Below the pieces are notes generated by a model. The model made no database searches and was not told the origin of the DNA. It was given only the letters and a program-made list of their open reading frames with translations. The position numbers and the translations under genes were made by a program. DNA of 58,699 bases, taken from positions 1-58,699 of the forward strand of contig CALDOK010000485.1 of assembly GCA_937912125.1 (NCBI GenBank), written 5' to 3'. Shown here piece by piece: positions 27,625-35,480 of the stretch. The stretch comes from an uncultured Pseudomonadota bacterium. GTDB lineage: Bacteria; Myxococcota_A; UBA796; JAFGLY01. Position 1 is the first letter of the stretch, and every line of letters begins with the position of its first letter.

Positions 27625-29238
27625 TCAGTCCGAGGCGTCGAGCATGATGGTCTCGAGGGACGCGGAGACATCTTCGGCGTCATCCACCGCGTCTGCGGGC
27701 TCGACGGACACCTGGCTGACCCGTCCGGTGCCGTGCCAGTCGACCCCGGGCAGCAGCGCCATGGGGTTGAAGGCGCGCAGCTCGGCCAGGGACGCGCGGG
27801 GGTAGCTGAGGTGCTGCAGCAGCTGCAGGCCCTCGGGCAGGCCGTGGCCAGAGCGGCCCAGCCCCACCCGCGGCAGCCGCAGGTAGGTGCCCAGGGTGCT
27901 GCGGTTGAGGTTGAGAGTGCCCGTGCGGAGGCGCTCCTGCATGTCGACCACCCGCGGGTTGGTCGCCGCGGCGAACAGGCTGGCGACGGGCCGGTAGAAC
28001 GCCTGATTGTGCAGCGCCGCGGCCTCTTGCCAGTCGCGAACCTTGTAGACCAGCAGCATGGGCCCCGGGGGTTCCTCGTTGAGGAAGGGGTTGCTGTTCT
28101 CCCAGTCCACCGAGTAGATGGCGGGCCGCGCGTAGAAGCCCCGGTAGCCCTCGATGCGCTCGTTGCCGGCCTCGAGGATGGGGCGGTGGCCCTTGCTGGA
28201 CAGCGCCCGGGCGTAGCGGCGGTAGCGGGTGCGCCGGTTCTCGGAGATCAGCGGCCCCATGAACACGTCGTGCTCGAAGCCATAGCCGATGGTCAGGCGC
28301 TCCGCCTGCTCCTTGAGCCGCACCATGAATGCGTCGTAGACCGAGGCCTCGACAAGCAGCCGCCCGGTGCTGTTGTGGCGCTGGCCGGCGGTGAGGAACG
28401 CCCCCACCAGCACCTCGTAGGCCGCGTGATCCAGATCGGCGTCCTCGAGCACGATGGAGATGCCCTTGCCGCCGCACTGGTAGACCGCCGGCAGCTCTGG
28501 CCGATCGAAGATGGCCCGCCGCACGTTCATGGCGGTCTCGAAGCTGCCGGTGAACAGCAGCATGTCGATGCCAGGGTGCACCACCAGCCGCTGGCCGATG
28601 ACCGAACCCGAGCCCTGCACCATGTTGAACACACCGCGGGGCAGCCGGCAGCGGTCCCACAGATCGGCGACGGCCTGGCCGACGCCCGGGGTGAACTTGC
28701 TGGGCTTGAGCACCACAGAGTTGCCAGCCAGGATGGCCATGGCGGAGTGGCTTACCGGCACCAGCAGCGGCAGGTTGTAGGGAGTGAGGATGGCCACGAC
28801 CCCTCGGGGCAGGCGGTCCATGCGCGCGCCGACCTCGTCGACCACCTGGGACGCCAGCATGCCCACGCCGTCTTCCATCAGCACGTCGAGCAGCCGGACG
28901 GTGGCGTCCACCTCCTGGCGCGCTTCCCAGAACGGCTTTCCGTTTTCACGCGTGATCAGGATGGCGAGGTGTTCCTGCAGGTGCAGCAGGGCCTCGCGCA
29001 GCCGGTACAGGGCGGCGGCCCGCTCGGGTGCTGGCACCCTGCGCCACAGGCGCGCACCCTGGTTGGCGCACTCGATGGCGTCATCGACGTCCTGCTCCGA
29101 GAACGGGAAGCGCCCCAGCACGTCGGCCCGATCGCCCGGGTTGATGCCATTGATGTAGCCGTCGACTACCTCGGGCTTGAGGAAAGACCCATAGATGTAG
29201 TCTCCCTTCCTGAGCAACCGGTCGCGAATGGTGTACAC
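27625..29238 (-). CDS. Aldehyde-dehydrogenase-fold protein lacking catalytic Cys and Glu
   Basis: A 537-residue member of the aldehyde dehydrogenase superfamily, closest by eye to succinylglutamate-semialdehyde dehydrogenase AstD. The fold motifs are intact: TPYNLPL (Asn155), NSVVLKPSKFTP (Lys178, cofactor), FTGSFETA, and EEPPGPMLLVY. The catalytic positions are not. Where AstD has LEMGG the sequence is YQCGG (Gln254 for the general base), and where it has AGQRC it is AGQRHNS (His288 for the nucleophile). The C-terminus carries about 40 extra acidic residues. It is probably a non-catalytic or repurposed protein, perhaps NAD-sensing. It is divergent from the CBS-like gene and precedes a 50-residue membrane peptide. 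Confidence 0.85.
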   Translation of the reverse strand: MYTIRDRLLRKGDYIYGSFLKPEVVDGYINGINPGDRADVLGRFPFSEQDVDDAIECANQGARLWRRVPAPERAAALYRLREALLHLQEHLAILITRENGKPFWEARQEVDATVRLLDVLMEDGVGMLASQVVDEVGARMDRLPRGVVAILTPYNLPLLVPVSHSAMAILAGNSVVLKPSKFTPGVGQAVADLWDRCRLPRGVFNMVQGSGSVIGQRLVVHPGIDMLLFTGSFETAMNVRRAIFDRPELPAVYQCGGKGISIVLEDADLDHAAYEVLVGAFLTAGQRHNSTGRLLVEASVYDAFMVRLKEQAERLTIGYGFEHDVFMGPLISENRRTRYRRYARALSSKGHRPILEAGNERIEGYRGFYARPAIYSVDWENSNPFLNEEPPGPMLLVYKVRDWQEAAALHNQAFYRPVASLFAAATNPRVVDMQERLRTGTLNLNRSTLGTYLRLPRVGLGRSGHGLPEGLQLLQHLSYPRASLAELRAFNPMALLPGVDWHGTGRVSQVSVEPADAVDDAEDVSASLETIMLDASD

Positions 29239-29289
29239 GTTCTATCTCCAGCTCGGGCCGCACTGCCTACGCCTCTCTGCGAAGGACAG

Positions 29290-29295
29290 ATTATA
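29290..29295 (-). promoter_or_regulatory. Consensus -10 element for the aldehyde-dehydrogenase-like gene
   Basis: A perfect TATAAT on the complement, 52 bp before the start codon, in the divergent gap with the CBS-like gene. No convincing -35 is found 16-18 bp upstream, so an activator may be needed. Confidence 0.5.
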
Positions 29296-29372
29296 GCGCC
29301 GACCGCCGCTGCGGGCCCACTCGCCCCCCACTCGGTCACCCGAACCTGACACCCCGGAACGAGGACCAGCGG

Positions 29373-30761
29373 ATGAAGAAAGTCTACGACTCGGTCGCCC
29401 ACGCCATCGGTTGCACCCCTGCGGTTCGCCTCAACCGCGTCTCATCCGGCCTGAAGGGCACCATCTGGGCCAAGCTGGAGTACCTCAACCCCGCCGGCTC
29501 CCTCAAGGACCGCACCGCCCTGGCCATCGTCGACGAAGCCGAGCGAAGGGGCTGCCTCATCCCCGGGGGAACGATCATCGAGGCAGGTACGGGCAACCTG
29601 GGGGTGGGCCTGGCCATGGTGGCCGCGGCGCGCGGCTACCCTGTGATCTTCGTCCTGCCCGACACCGTGGGCAAAGAGCGCCGCGACTCCCTGCGGGCCT
29701 ATGGCGCCCGGGTGATCACCACGCCCAGCACCGTGCCCGACGACGATCCACGCTCCTGGCGGTCCGTCGCGGAGCGGCTGCAAGCCGAGATCCCCAACAG
29801 CTGCACCGTGGACCCCTTGGGCAACCCCGCCAACCCCCAGCACCACTACGAGGTCACCGGCCGGGAGATCTGGGAGCAGTTCGACGGACAGATCGACGTC
29901 CTGGTGGCCGGCCTCGGCACCGGGGGGAGCATCTCGGGCGTCGGCCGCTACCTCAAGGAGCAGAAGCCCGAGATCAAGGTCATCGGCGTGGATCCGGTGG
30001 GCTCGGTCTACTACGACTACTTCCACACCGGCCAGATGACCGCTGCCATCCCCAGCCGCCTCGAGGGCATCGGCCAGGCCTACCTGCCCGCCACCCTGGA
30101 CTTCAGCCACATCGACGACGTCTTCCGGGTCAACGATCGGGAGAGCTTCCAGATGACCCGACGCCTAGTGCGCGAGGAGGGGCTCTTCGTCGGCGCCACC
30201 TCGGGCGCCGCCATGGCTGGAGCCCTCAAGTTCATGCGCCTGCACGGCCGCGAAGATCTGCGCGCCGTGGTTCTGCTCAACGACTCGGGCAGCTTGTTCC
30301 TGTCCCGCATCTTCGACGACACCTGGATGCGGGAGCACGGCTACCTCGACCCGGACAGCAGCCTGGGCTCCGTGGGCAACCTGCTCGAGCAGATGGGCAA
30401 CCAGTCCCTGATCACCGTCAAGCACAACGCCCGGGTCCCCGAGGTCATCGGCATCCTCAAGCTCCACGGCATCAGCCAAGTGCCCGTGGTGCGCGAAGGG
30501 CGGCTGGTGGGCATCCTCACCGAGAACAGGCTGCTGGAGCGCGCCCTGCGCGGCGGCTCCCCCGAGACCGAGGCCGCCCAGCTCGTGCAGTCCGACTACT
30601 GCACCGTCGACCGCGACACCGAGCTGGCGCTGCTGCTGGACCTGTTCAGCAAGGCCAAGGTGGCGGTGGTGCTCCAGGATGGCAAGCCCACCAGCATCAT
30701 CACCCGCATCGACCTGATCGACTTCATGTCCAGGAGCGCAGGCCGCAAGCAGGACGCCTAG
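29373..30761 (+). CDS. Cystathionine beta-synthase-like PLP enzyme with CBS domain pair
   Basis: A 462-residue fold-type II PLP enzyme: catalytic domain to about 325, then two CBS regulatory motifs (about 335-455, VIGILKLHGISQVPVV and TSIITRIDLIDFMS). The PLP lysine is in NPAGSLKDRTAL (about residue 48) and the phosphate loop is GLGTGGSISG. SEGLF-like and AMAG segments match human CBS. The substrate loop is EAGTGNLGVGLA instead of EPTSGNTGIGLA, keeping the Asn but changing its flanks, so substrate preference may differ. It likely condenses serine or a derivative with a thiol in transsulfuration or cysteine synthesis. It is followed by a glycosyltransferase gene 33 bp downstream. Confidence 0.88.
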   Translation: MKKVYDSVAHAIGCTPAVRLNRVSSGLKGTIWAKLEYLNPAGSLKDRTALAIVDEAERRGCLIPGGTIIEAGTGNLGVGLAMVAAARGYPVIFVLPDTVGKERRDSLRAYGARVITTPSTVPDDDPRSWRSVAERLQAEIPNSCTVDPLGNPANPQHHYEVTGREIWEQFDGQIDVLVAGLGTGGSISGVGRYLKEQKPEIKVIGVDPVGSVYYDYFHTGQMTAAIPSRLEGIGQAYLPATLDFSHIDDVFRVNDRESFQMTRRLVREEGLFVGATSGAAMAGALKFMRLHGREDLRAVVLLNDSGSLFLSRIFDDTWMREHGYLDPDSSLGSVGNLLEQMGNQSLITVKHNARVPEVIGILKLHGISQVPVVREGRLVGILTENRLLERALRGGSPETEAAQLVQSDYCTVDRDTELALLLDLFSKAKVAVVLQDGKPTSIITRIDLIDFMSRSAGRKQDA

Positions 30762-30794
30762 CGGCGCCAGGGAACCTTGAGCACACCGCGCCCC

Positions 30795-32009
30795 ATGAGA
30801 ATCCAGGCCCTGGTCCCCGCCGCGGGGATCCCCGCCTGCGGGCCCTCGGGGGCGTCGGCCCATGCGCGCGGCATCACCGCCGGGTTGGCGGCCCTGGGCC
30901 ACCAGGTCGAGCTGTTCGCTGCCGCCGACCAGGACGCACGGGGCACCCTGGAGCCTCCCACGGTCCCGTGGCGCGCCACCGGGGTGGCGTCCTGGCCTCG
31001 CGCGCCCCGAGCCATCGCCCACCTGCGCGAGCTGCGCACCGCCCGTAGGGTTTCCCGGGCCGCCATCGCAGCTGCGCGCCACGGCCCACCGGTGGATCTG
31101 GTGCTCGAGCGCCACGCCCTGTACTCCGACGCGGGCCTGCGGGTCGCCCGTCGCCTGGGGGTGCCCCTGGTGCTCGAGGTGAACGCGCCCCAGGCCCTCG
31201 AGCGGCAGCGCTTCGAGGGTGGCCTGTCTCTTGGGGCCGCCGCGCGCTGGGAACGACGGGTGCTGCGTCGGGCCGACCGGGTGGTGGCCGTCAGCACCTG
31301 GCTGTGCCGCTGGCTCGTGGACGAGATCGGCTGCGAGTCGAGCAGGGTTCAGCTGCTGTGCAATGGCGTCCAAGGCCGACCTATGGCAGCCCTGGACGGC
31401 GTCGTTCCGGTCGATGCAGCCCACGACCGCGCCGCTCAACGTCGCCACCGTGCCCGGGGCCGGGCCCTGGTCGGAGTCGATGAGGATGCTTGGGTGCTGG
31501 GCTTCGTGGGCGCCTTCCGGCCCTGGCACGGGCTCCATGTGCTGCCCGCCTTGCTCGAGGCCCTGCCTGAGGCCACGCTGCTGATGGTGGGGGCCGGGAG
31601 ACCCGGCGAAGAAGCCCTCTGGCACCCCCTGGCCCGCCACCCGCGGGTGGTCATGGCCGGCCGTCGGCCCCACGCAGAGCTGGCCGATCTCGTGGCCGCC
31701 ATGGACCTTGGTCTGGCCCCCTACCCCGCCGACGCCCCCCCCTGGTTCTGTCCCCTCAAGGTGCTGGACTACCGCGCTGAGGGCACCCCCGTGGTGGCCT
31801 CGGACATCGGCGACTGCCGCCTGCTGGTGGGCGATCAGGGCAGCATCGTGGCGCCCGGCGACGTCCAGGCCATGGCCGCGGCCGCCCGGTCGTGGCGCGG
31901 TCGCCGCTGCGAGCCCACACCGCGCACCTGGGCCGATGTCGCCCGGGAGCTGCTGCAGGCGTACACCCTGCCCGCTTCCTCGGTTGGCAACGGCTCACTC
32001 CCCGGCTAG
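30795..32009 (+). CDS. GT4-like glycosyltransferase
   Basis: A 404-residue GT-B glycosyltransferase of the GT4 type. The N-terminal domain has the acceptor-side GG-loop-like PSGASAHARGITAGLAALGH (about 16-35), and DRVVAVSTWLCRWLVDEIG precedes the linker. The C-terminal donor domain has GFVGAFRPWHGLHVLPALLE and PLKVLDYRAEGTPVVASDIG, where the usual first Glu of the E-x7-E motif is Asp. The donor sugar and product are unknown. A TTG at 30777 is an alternative start; ATG at 30795 begins the usual MRIQ strand. No signal peptide is seen. Its neighbours do not form an obvious polysaccharide cluster. Confidence 0.85.
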   Translation: MRIQALVPAAGIPACGPSGASAHARGITAGLAALGHQVELFAAADQDARGTLEPPTVPWRATGVASWPRAPRAIAHLRELRTARRVSRAAIAAARHGPPVDLVLERHALYSDAGLRVARRLGVPLVLEVNAPQALERQRFEGGLSLGAAARWERRVLRRADRVVAVSTWLCRWLVDEIGCESSRVQLLCNGVQGRPMAALDGVVPVDAAHDRAAQRRHRARGRALVGVDEDAWVLGFVGAFRPWHGLHVLPALLEALPEATLLMVGAGRPGEEALWHPLARHPRVVMAGRRPHAELADLVAAMDLGLAPYPADAPPWFCPLKVLDYRAEGTPVVASDIGDCRLLVGDQGSIVAPGDVQAMAAAARSWRGRRCEPTPRTWADVARELLQAYTLPASSVGNGSLPG

Positions 32010-32018
32010 ACCCTCGGC

Positions 32019-32369
32019 ATGCGCTATCTCCTCGTCACCTGCCTGCTGCTCGCCAACGGCTGCGTCGTCATCGACTACCTCCGTGACGAAGACACCGTGC
32101 CGCGCGACTGCGACATCCGGCTGCCCTTCTACCCGGACCAGGACGGCGACGGGGTCGGCGCCACCAGCCCTGTAGCCCTCGCCTGCACCGCGCCCAGCGG
32201 CTACGTCGAGCTCAGCGGCGACTGCGACGACGACGACCCCAGCGTGATCGAGTGCCCCGACACCGAACCGCCCGAGGACACCGGCGACACCGAGCCGCCC
32301 GAAGACACCGGCGACGACACCAGCGACACCCAGCCCGGTCCGCTGGACCCCATGGGCCGCCGCGGCTGA
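32019..32369 (+). CDS. MopE-like metal-binding lipoprotein
   Basis: A 116-residue lipoprotein. The signal peptide ends in a lipobox-like LLANGC. The mature part carries the repeat typical of the MopE metal-binding motif (Pfam PF11617): FYPDQDGDGVGATS, then APSGYVELSGDCDDDDPSV, with the DxDxDG calcium-type loop and the paired Cys/Asp. The C-terminus is an acidic linker with a tandem TEPPEDTGD repeat and then PLDPMGRRG, with no further domain. Such modules normally occur in long surface proteins, so this is a minimal version. Metal (Ca or Cu) binding is inferred. It lies between the glycosyltransferase and plsB. Confidence 0.75.
   Translation: MRYLLVTCLLLANGCVVIDYLRDEDTVPRDCDIRLPFYPDQDGDGVGATSPVALACTAPSGYVELSGDCDDDDPSVIECPDTEPPEDTGDTEPPEDTGDDTSDTQPGPLDPMGRRG
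32262..32315 (+). repeat. Two 27-bp tandem repeats coding TEPPEDTGD
   Basis: Two adjacent 27-bp units (32262-32288 and 32289-32315) that differ at two third-codon positions, inside the MopE-like lipoprotein. Each encodes TEPPEDTGD; a partial acidic continuation follows. Confidence 0.85.
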
Positions 32370-32381
32370 CCAGGAGCACCC

Positions 32382-35000
32382 ATGCAAGCCGAACCCAAGG
32401 CACTGGAGGCGTCCGCCATCGACCAGGGGGTAGAGCGCTACGCCTCTTCCATGGGCAGGCGCTTCGGCTGGATCTTCCACCTGCTGGGCCTGGACCTGCT
32501 GCTGCGCGGCCTACGCTTCGAAGAACACAGCGCCGAGCGCATCCGCCAGGCCGCTGAGCAGGGCCCGGTGGTCTACGCCTTCTACCACCGCTCGGTGCTC
32601 GATCTGCTGGCCCTCAACAAGGTGCTGAACGCCCGCCGCCTGCCCCTGGCCTCCTGGGCCAACGGCGTCCGCACCCCCCTCTGGATGCCCATCCCAGTGT
32701 TCTGGCGATCGGTGCTCACCCGTATCCAGGCCTGGAACAAGGCCTACGACCCTGTGGGCAGCGGGTTTCTCACCAAGCTGCTGGCCTCCGGGCGCAACGC
32801 GGCCGTGTTCATGCGGGGCCGCAAGCCCCTGGACCGCCTGCTGCGGCGACCCGACCCCGATCTCAGCGAGGCCCTGCTCGAAGCCCAGCTGCACTGCAAG
32901 GCCCCCATCCAGGTGGTGCCCGTGGTTGTTGTGTGGAGCCGACGTCCGCTCACCGCCCGCACCGAGGTGGAGCGCAGCCTGCTGGGAGCCGAGGACCAGC
33001 CTGGACACATCTCGCGGCTGTGGGCCGCCATGGCCCGGGGTGGCAAGATCATCGTCCAGGCCGGCGAGCCCATGGACCTGGCCCGCTTCCGCGAGCACTA
33101 CGTGGACGAGCCCCCCGCCCGCCAGGCCCGCATCCTCCGGGTCGCCTTGCGCCGCTACCTGTACCGGGAGCAGAGCATCGTCCGCGGCCCCAAGGCGCGC
33201 TCCCATCGCTGGATGCGACGGCTGGTGCTGTCCTCCAGCGCCGTGCGCGAGGCCGTGGCCGAAGAGCTGCGCGAGACCGGCGCCTCCGAGGCCCGGGTGC
33301 GCCGCCGGGTGGACCGCACCTTCGACCGCATCGCCGCCCGCATGACTCACCGCTGGGTCCAGCTGGCCGCCTGGGGCACCACCCTGCTCTGGAACCGCAT
33401 CTACAGCGGCGTGGACGTGCGCGAAGCGGACATGGACAAGATCCGCCAGGCTCAGCGCCGCGGCGGGCTGGTGCTGCTGCCCTGCCACCGCTCCCACCTG
33501 GACTACCTGCTGGTCTCCAGCATCATGTACCAGCACGATCTGGCCCTGCCCCACATCGCCGCTGGTATCAACCTCAGCTTCTGGCCGGCAGGCCCCATCT
33601 TCCGGCACCTGGGCGCCTTCTTCGTCAAGCGCTCCTTCAAGGGCGACCGCATCTTCCCGGTGGTCTTCGCCCAGTACCTCAAGCAGCTGCTGCGCGAGGG
33701 CTTCCCCATCGAGTTCTTCATGGAAGGGGGGCGCTCCCGTACGGGCAAGCTCCTCTCCCCCAAGCTGGGCATGCTGGGCATGACCGTCGACGCCATGACC
33801 GCCGTGCGTCGGCCCGACTTCGACCTCACCCTGCTGCCCATCAACATCAGCTACGAGCAGCTGGCCGAAGAGAACGTCTACGCCCGCGAGCTGGCGGGAG
33901 AGAAGAAGAAGAGCGAGTCCTTCAGCGACGTCATCAAGGCTCGCCGCGTGCTGCGCAACCGCTATGGCCGTGTCTACCTGCGGGTGGGCGAGCCCCTGCA
34001 GCTGCGCGAGCTGATGGGCCAGCTGGGCAAGCCCTGGGAAGAGCTGGACCGGGGACGGCGCGGTGAGTGGCTGCGCTACGTGGGCGAGCGTGTGCTGCAC
34101 CAGATCAACTCCGAGGCGCTCGTGCTGCCCTCGGCCCTGGTGGCCACCGCCCTGCTGGCCCACCACCGCCGGGGCGTGCGCCGCGCCACGGTCTTCGAGC
34201 GCTGCACCCGAATGTTGGCCTTCCTCGAGGCCTCGGGCGCCAAGCTCAGCGCCTCCATGGCCTGGCCGGGTCACGCCGTCGAGGAAGCCCTGCGGCGCTT
34301 CGTGGACGGCCGCAAGATCGAGTGCTTCGAGGACGAAGAGGGGCCGGTCTACCGCCTGGCTGAGCGCAGCCGCGTCACCCTCGAGTACTACAAGAACTCC
34401 CTGCTGCACTTCTTCGTGGCCGCCTCCATGCTGGCGCTGGTGCTGCGCAGGCAGGTTCGCGAGCAGGGGATTCCCAGGGGCGAGCGCGCCGAGACCGGCC
34501 TGCCCATCGATCTGGCCGCGGCCGAGATCCCCTTCGGCACCCTGGCCTGGATCCTGCGGCACGAGTTCGTCTTCGACCCCGACACCACCGTGGCCACCAT
34601 GCTGAGCGAGGCCACCGAGCGCCTGCGCGCCTACGGAGCCCTCGAGGGAGAGGGCCAGAGCGCGCGGGTGGTGGACCCGGTGCGGCTGGATGAGCTGGCC
34701 AACCTGCTGGCAAACTTCGTGGAGTCCTACTGGCTGACGCTGCACGCCGCCCACGGCCTCGCCGATGCCAGGCTCGGTCCCAAAGAGCTCGTCACCGAGA
34801 TCCACAAGGTCGGCCGCGGCATCTACGCCGTCGAGGAGATCCGCAGGGCCGAGGCCTTGAGCACCGTCAACATCGGCAACGCCGTCCAGGCCTTCCAGGA
34901 AGAGGGCATCTTCGAGCCCCGCGGGGTAGCAGGCGGGCTGGACTTCAACGAGGAGTCCTACCAGCAGACCAAGAAGTTCCTGCGCCAGCTGGTTGACTAG
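32382..35000 (+). CDS. plsB: Glycerol-3-phosphate acyltransferase PlsB
   Basis: PlsB acylates sn-glycerol-3-phosphate at position 1, the first step of phospholipid synthesis, at the inner membrane. With 872 residues it is slightly longer than E. coli PlsB (807). The acyltransferase motifs are in order: HRSHLDYLLVSS (about residue 369, catalytic H-x4-D), AFFVKRSFKGD, EFFMEGGRSRTGKL, and LLPINISYE. An additional N-terminal region carries FYHRSVLDLLALNK near residue 69, which looks like a second, decayed acyltransferase motif. AGGAG precedes the ATG. A small membrane protein follows after 3 bp. Confidence 0.93.
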   Translation: MQAEPKALEASAIDQGVERYASSMGRRFGWIFHLLGLDLLLRGLRFEEHSAERIRQAAEQGPVVYAFYHRSVLDLLALNKVLNARRLPLASWANGVRTPLWMPIPVFWRSVLTRIQAWNKAYDPVGSGFLTKLLASGRNAAVFMRGRKPLDRLLRRPDPDLSEALLEAQLHCKAPIQVVPVVVVWSRRPLTARTEVERSLLGAEDQPGHISRLWAAMARGGKIIVQAGEPMDLARFREHYVDEPPARQARILRVALRRYLYREQSIVRGPKARSHRWMRRLVLSSSAVREAVAEELRETGASEARVRRRVDRTFDRIAARMTHRWVQLAAWGTTLLWNRIYSGVDVREADMDKIRQAQRRGGLVLLPCHRSHLDYLLVSSIMYQHDLALPHIAAGINLSFWPAGPIFRHLGAFFVKRSFKGDRIFPVVFAQYLKQLLREGFPIEFFMEGGRSRTGKLLSPKLGMLGMTVDAMTAVRRPDFDLTLLPINISYEQLAEENVYARELAGEKKKSESFSDVIKARRVLRNRYGRVYLRVGEPLQLRELMGQLGKPWEELDRGRRGEWLRYVGERVLHQINSEALVLPSALVATALLAHHRRGVRRATVFERCTRMLAFLEASGAKLSASMAWPGHAVEEALRRFVDGRKIECFEDEEGPVYRLAERSRVTLEYYKNSLLHFFVAASMLALVLRRQVREQGIPRGERAETGLPIDLAAAEIPFGTLAWILRHEFVFDPDTTVATMLSEATERLRAYGALEGEGQSARVVDPVRLDELANLLANFVESYWLTLHAAHGLADARLGPKELVTEIHKVGRGIYAVEEIRRAEALSTVNIGNAVQAFQEEGIFEPRGVAGGLDFNEESYQQTKKFLRQLVD

Positions 35001-35003
35001 AAC

Positions 35004-35429
35004 GTGGACAACGAGCTTCGGCCGCTCCACGCTCCGGACAAGGACGAAGAGACCCGTGTGGACGATCTGTTCACCGGTGCCACGCCGCTGTCGGTCCACG
35101 CCGGCCGCAGCAGGCAGGTGCAGGCCCTGCTGCTGGCGGCGCTGCCCCTGAACGTGCTGGGGCTGGTCTGCTGCACCCTGGTCCCTGGCACCCTGCTCAC
35201 CCTGTGGGCCTGGTCCATCGGCAAGCGGGAGCTGGCCATCCTGGAGCACGGCGAGCTGCCCGTACAGGAGTCCCTGCGCCTGGCCCGCCTGGACCGCTTC
35301 GCCCGGGTGATGCTGGGCTGCTGCGGCGCGCTGCTGGTGGCTCAGGCCTATCTGCTCACCACGGGATTCTACCAGCAGCTGCTGCTGCGGCTGGACAGGT
35401 GGCTGGCCACAGTGGGCGCGGGGTTCTGA
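35004..35429 (+). CDS. Small two-span membrane protein
   Basis: A 141-residue protein with a GTG start three bases after the plsB stop, so probably translated with plsB. It has a charged N-terminus, a long hydrophobic segment (about residues 40-72, LLAALPLNVLGLVCCTLVPG) and a second one (about 102-122). No family is recognised. Tight linkage suggests a role near PlsB in the membrane, but nothing in the sequence proves it. A hairpin follows. Confidence 0.65.
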   Translation: MDNELRPLHAPDKDEETRVDDLFTGATPLSVHAGRSRQVQALLLAALPLNVLGLVCCTLVPGTLLTLWAWSIGKRELAILEHGELPVQESLRLARLDRFARVMLGCCGALLVAQAYLLTTGFYQQLLLRLDRWLATVGAGF

Positions 35430-35437
35430 AGCAGCGA

Positions 35438-35458
35438 GCGCCCCCGAGGTGGGGGCGC
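35438..35458. terminator. Hairpin between convergent genes
   Basis: An 8-bp perfect stem GCGCCCCC / GGGGGCGC with a GAGGT loop, lying between the stops of the plsB-linked gene and the OmpA-like gene. It lacks a U-tract, but is placed to end transcription from both sides. Confidence 0.65.
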
Positions 35459-35480
35459 CAGGGCCGTTGAAGCTCGAAGG

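Noticed and set aside
32511..35249. A 912-codon open frame antisense to plsB
   Set aside because: Shadow of a highly biased gene; Gln/Gly/His-rich text with no domain.
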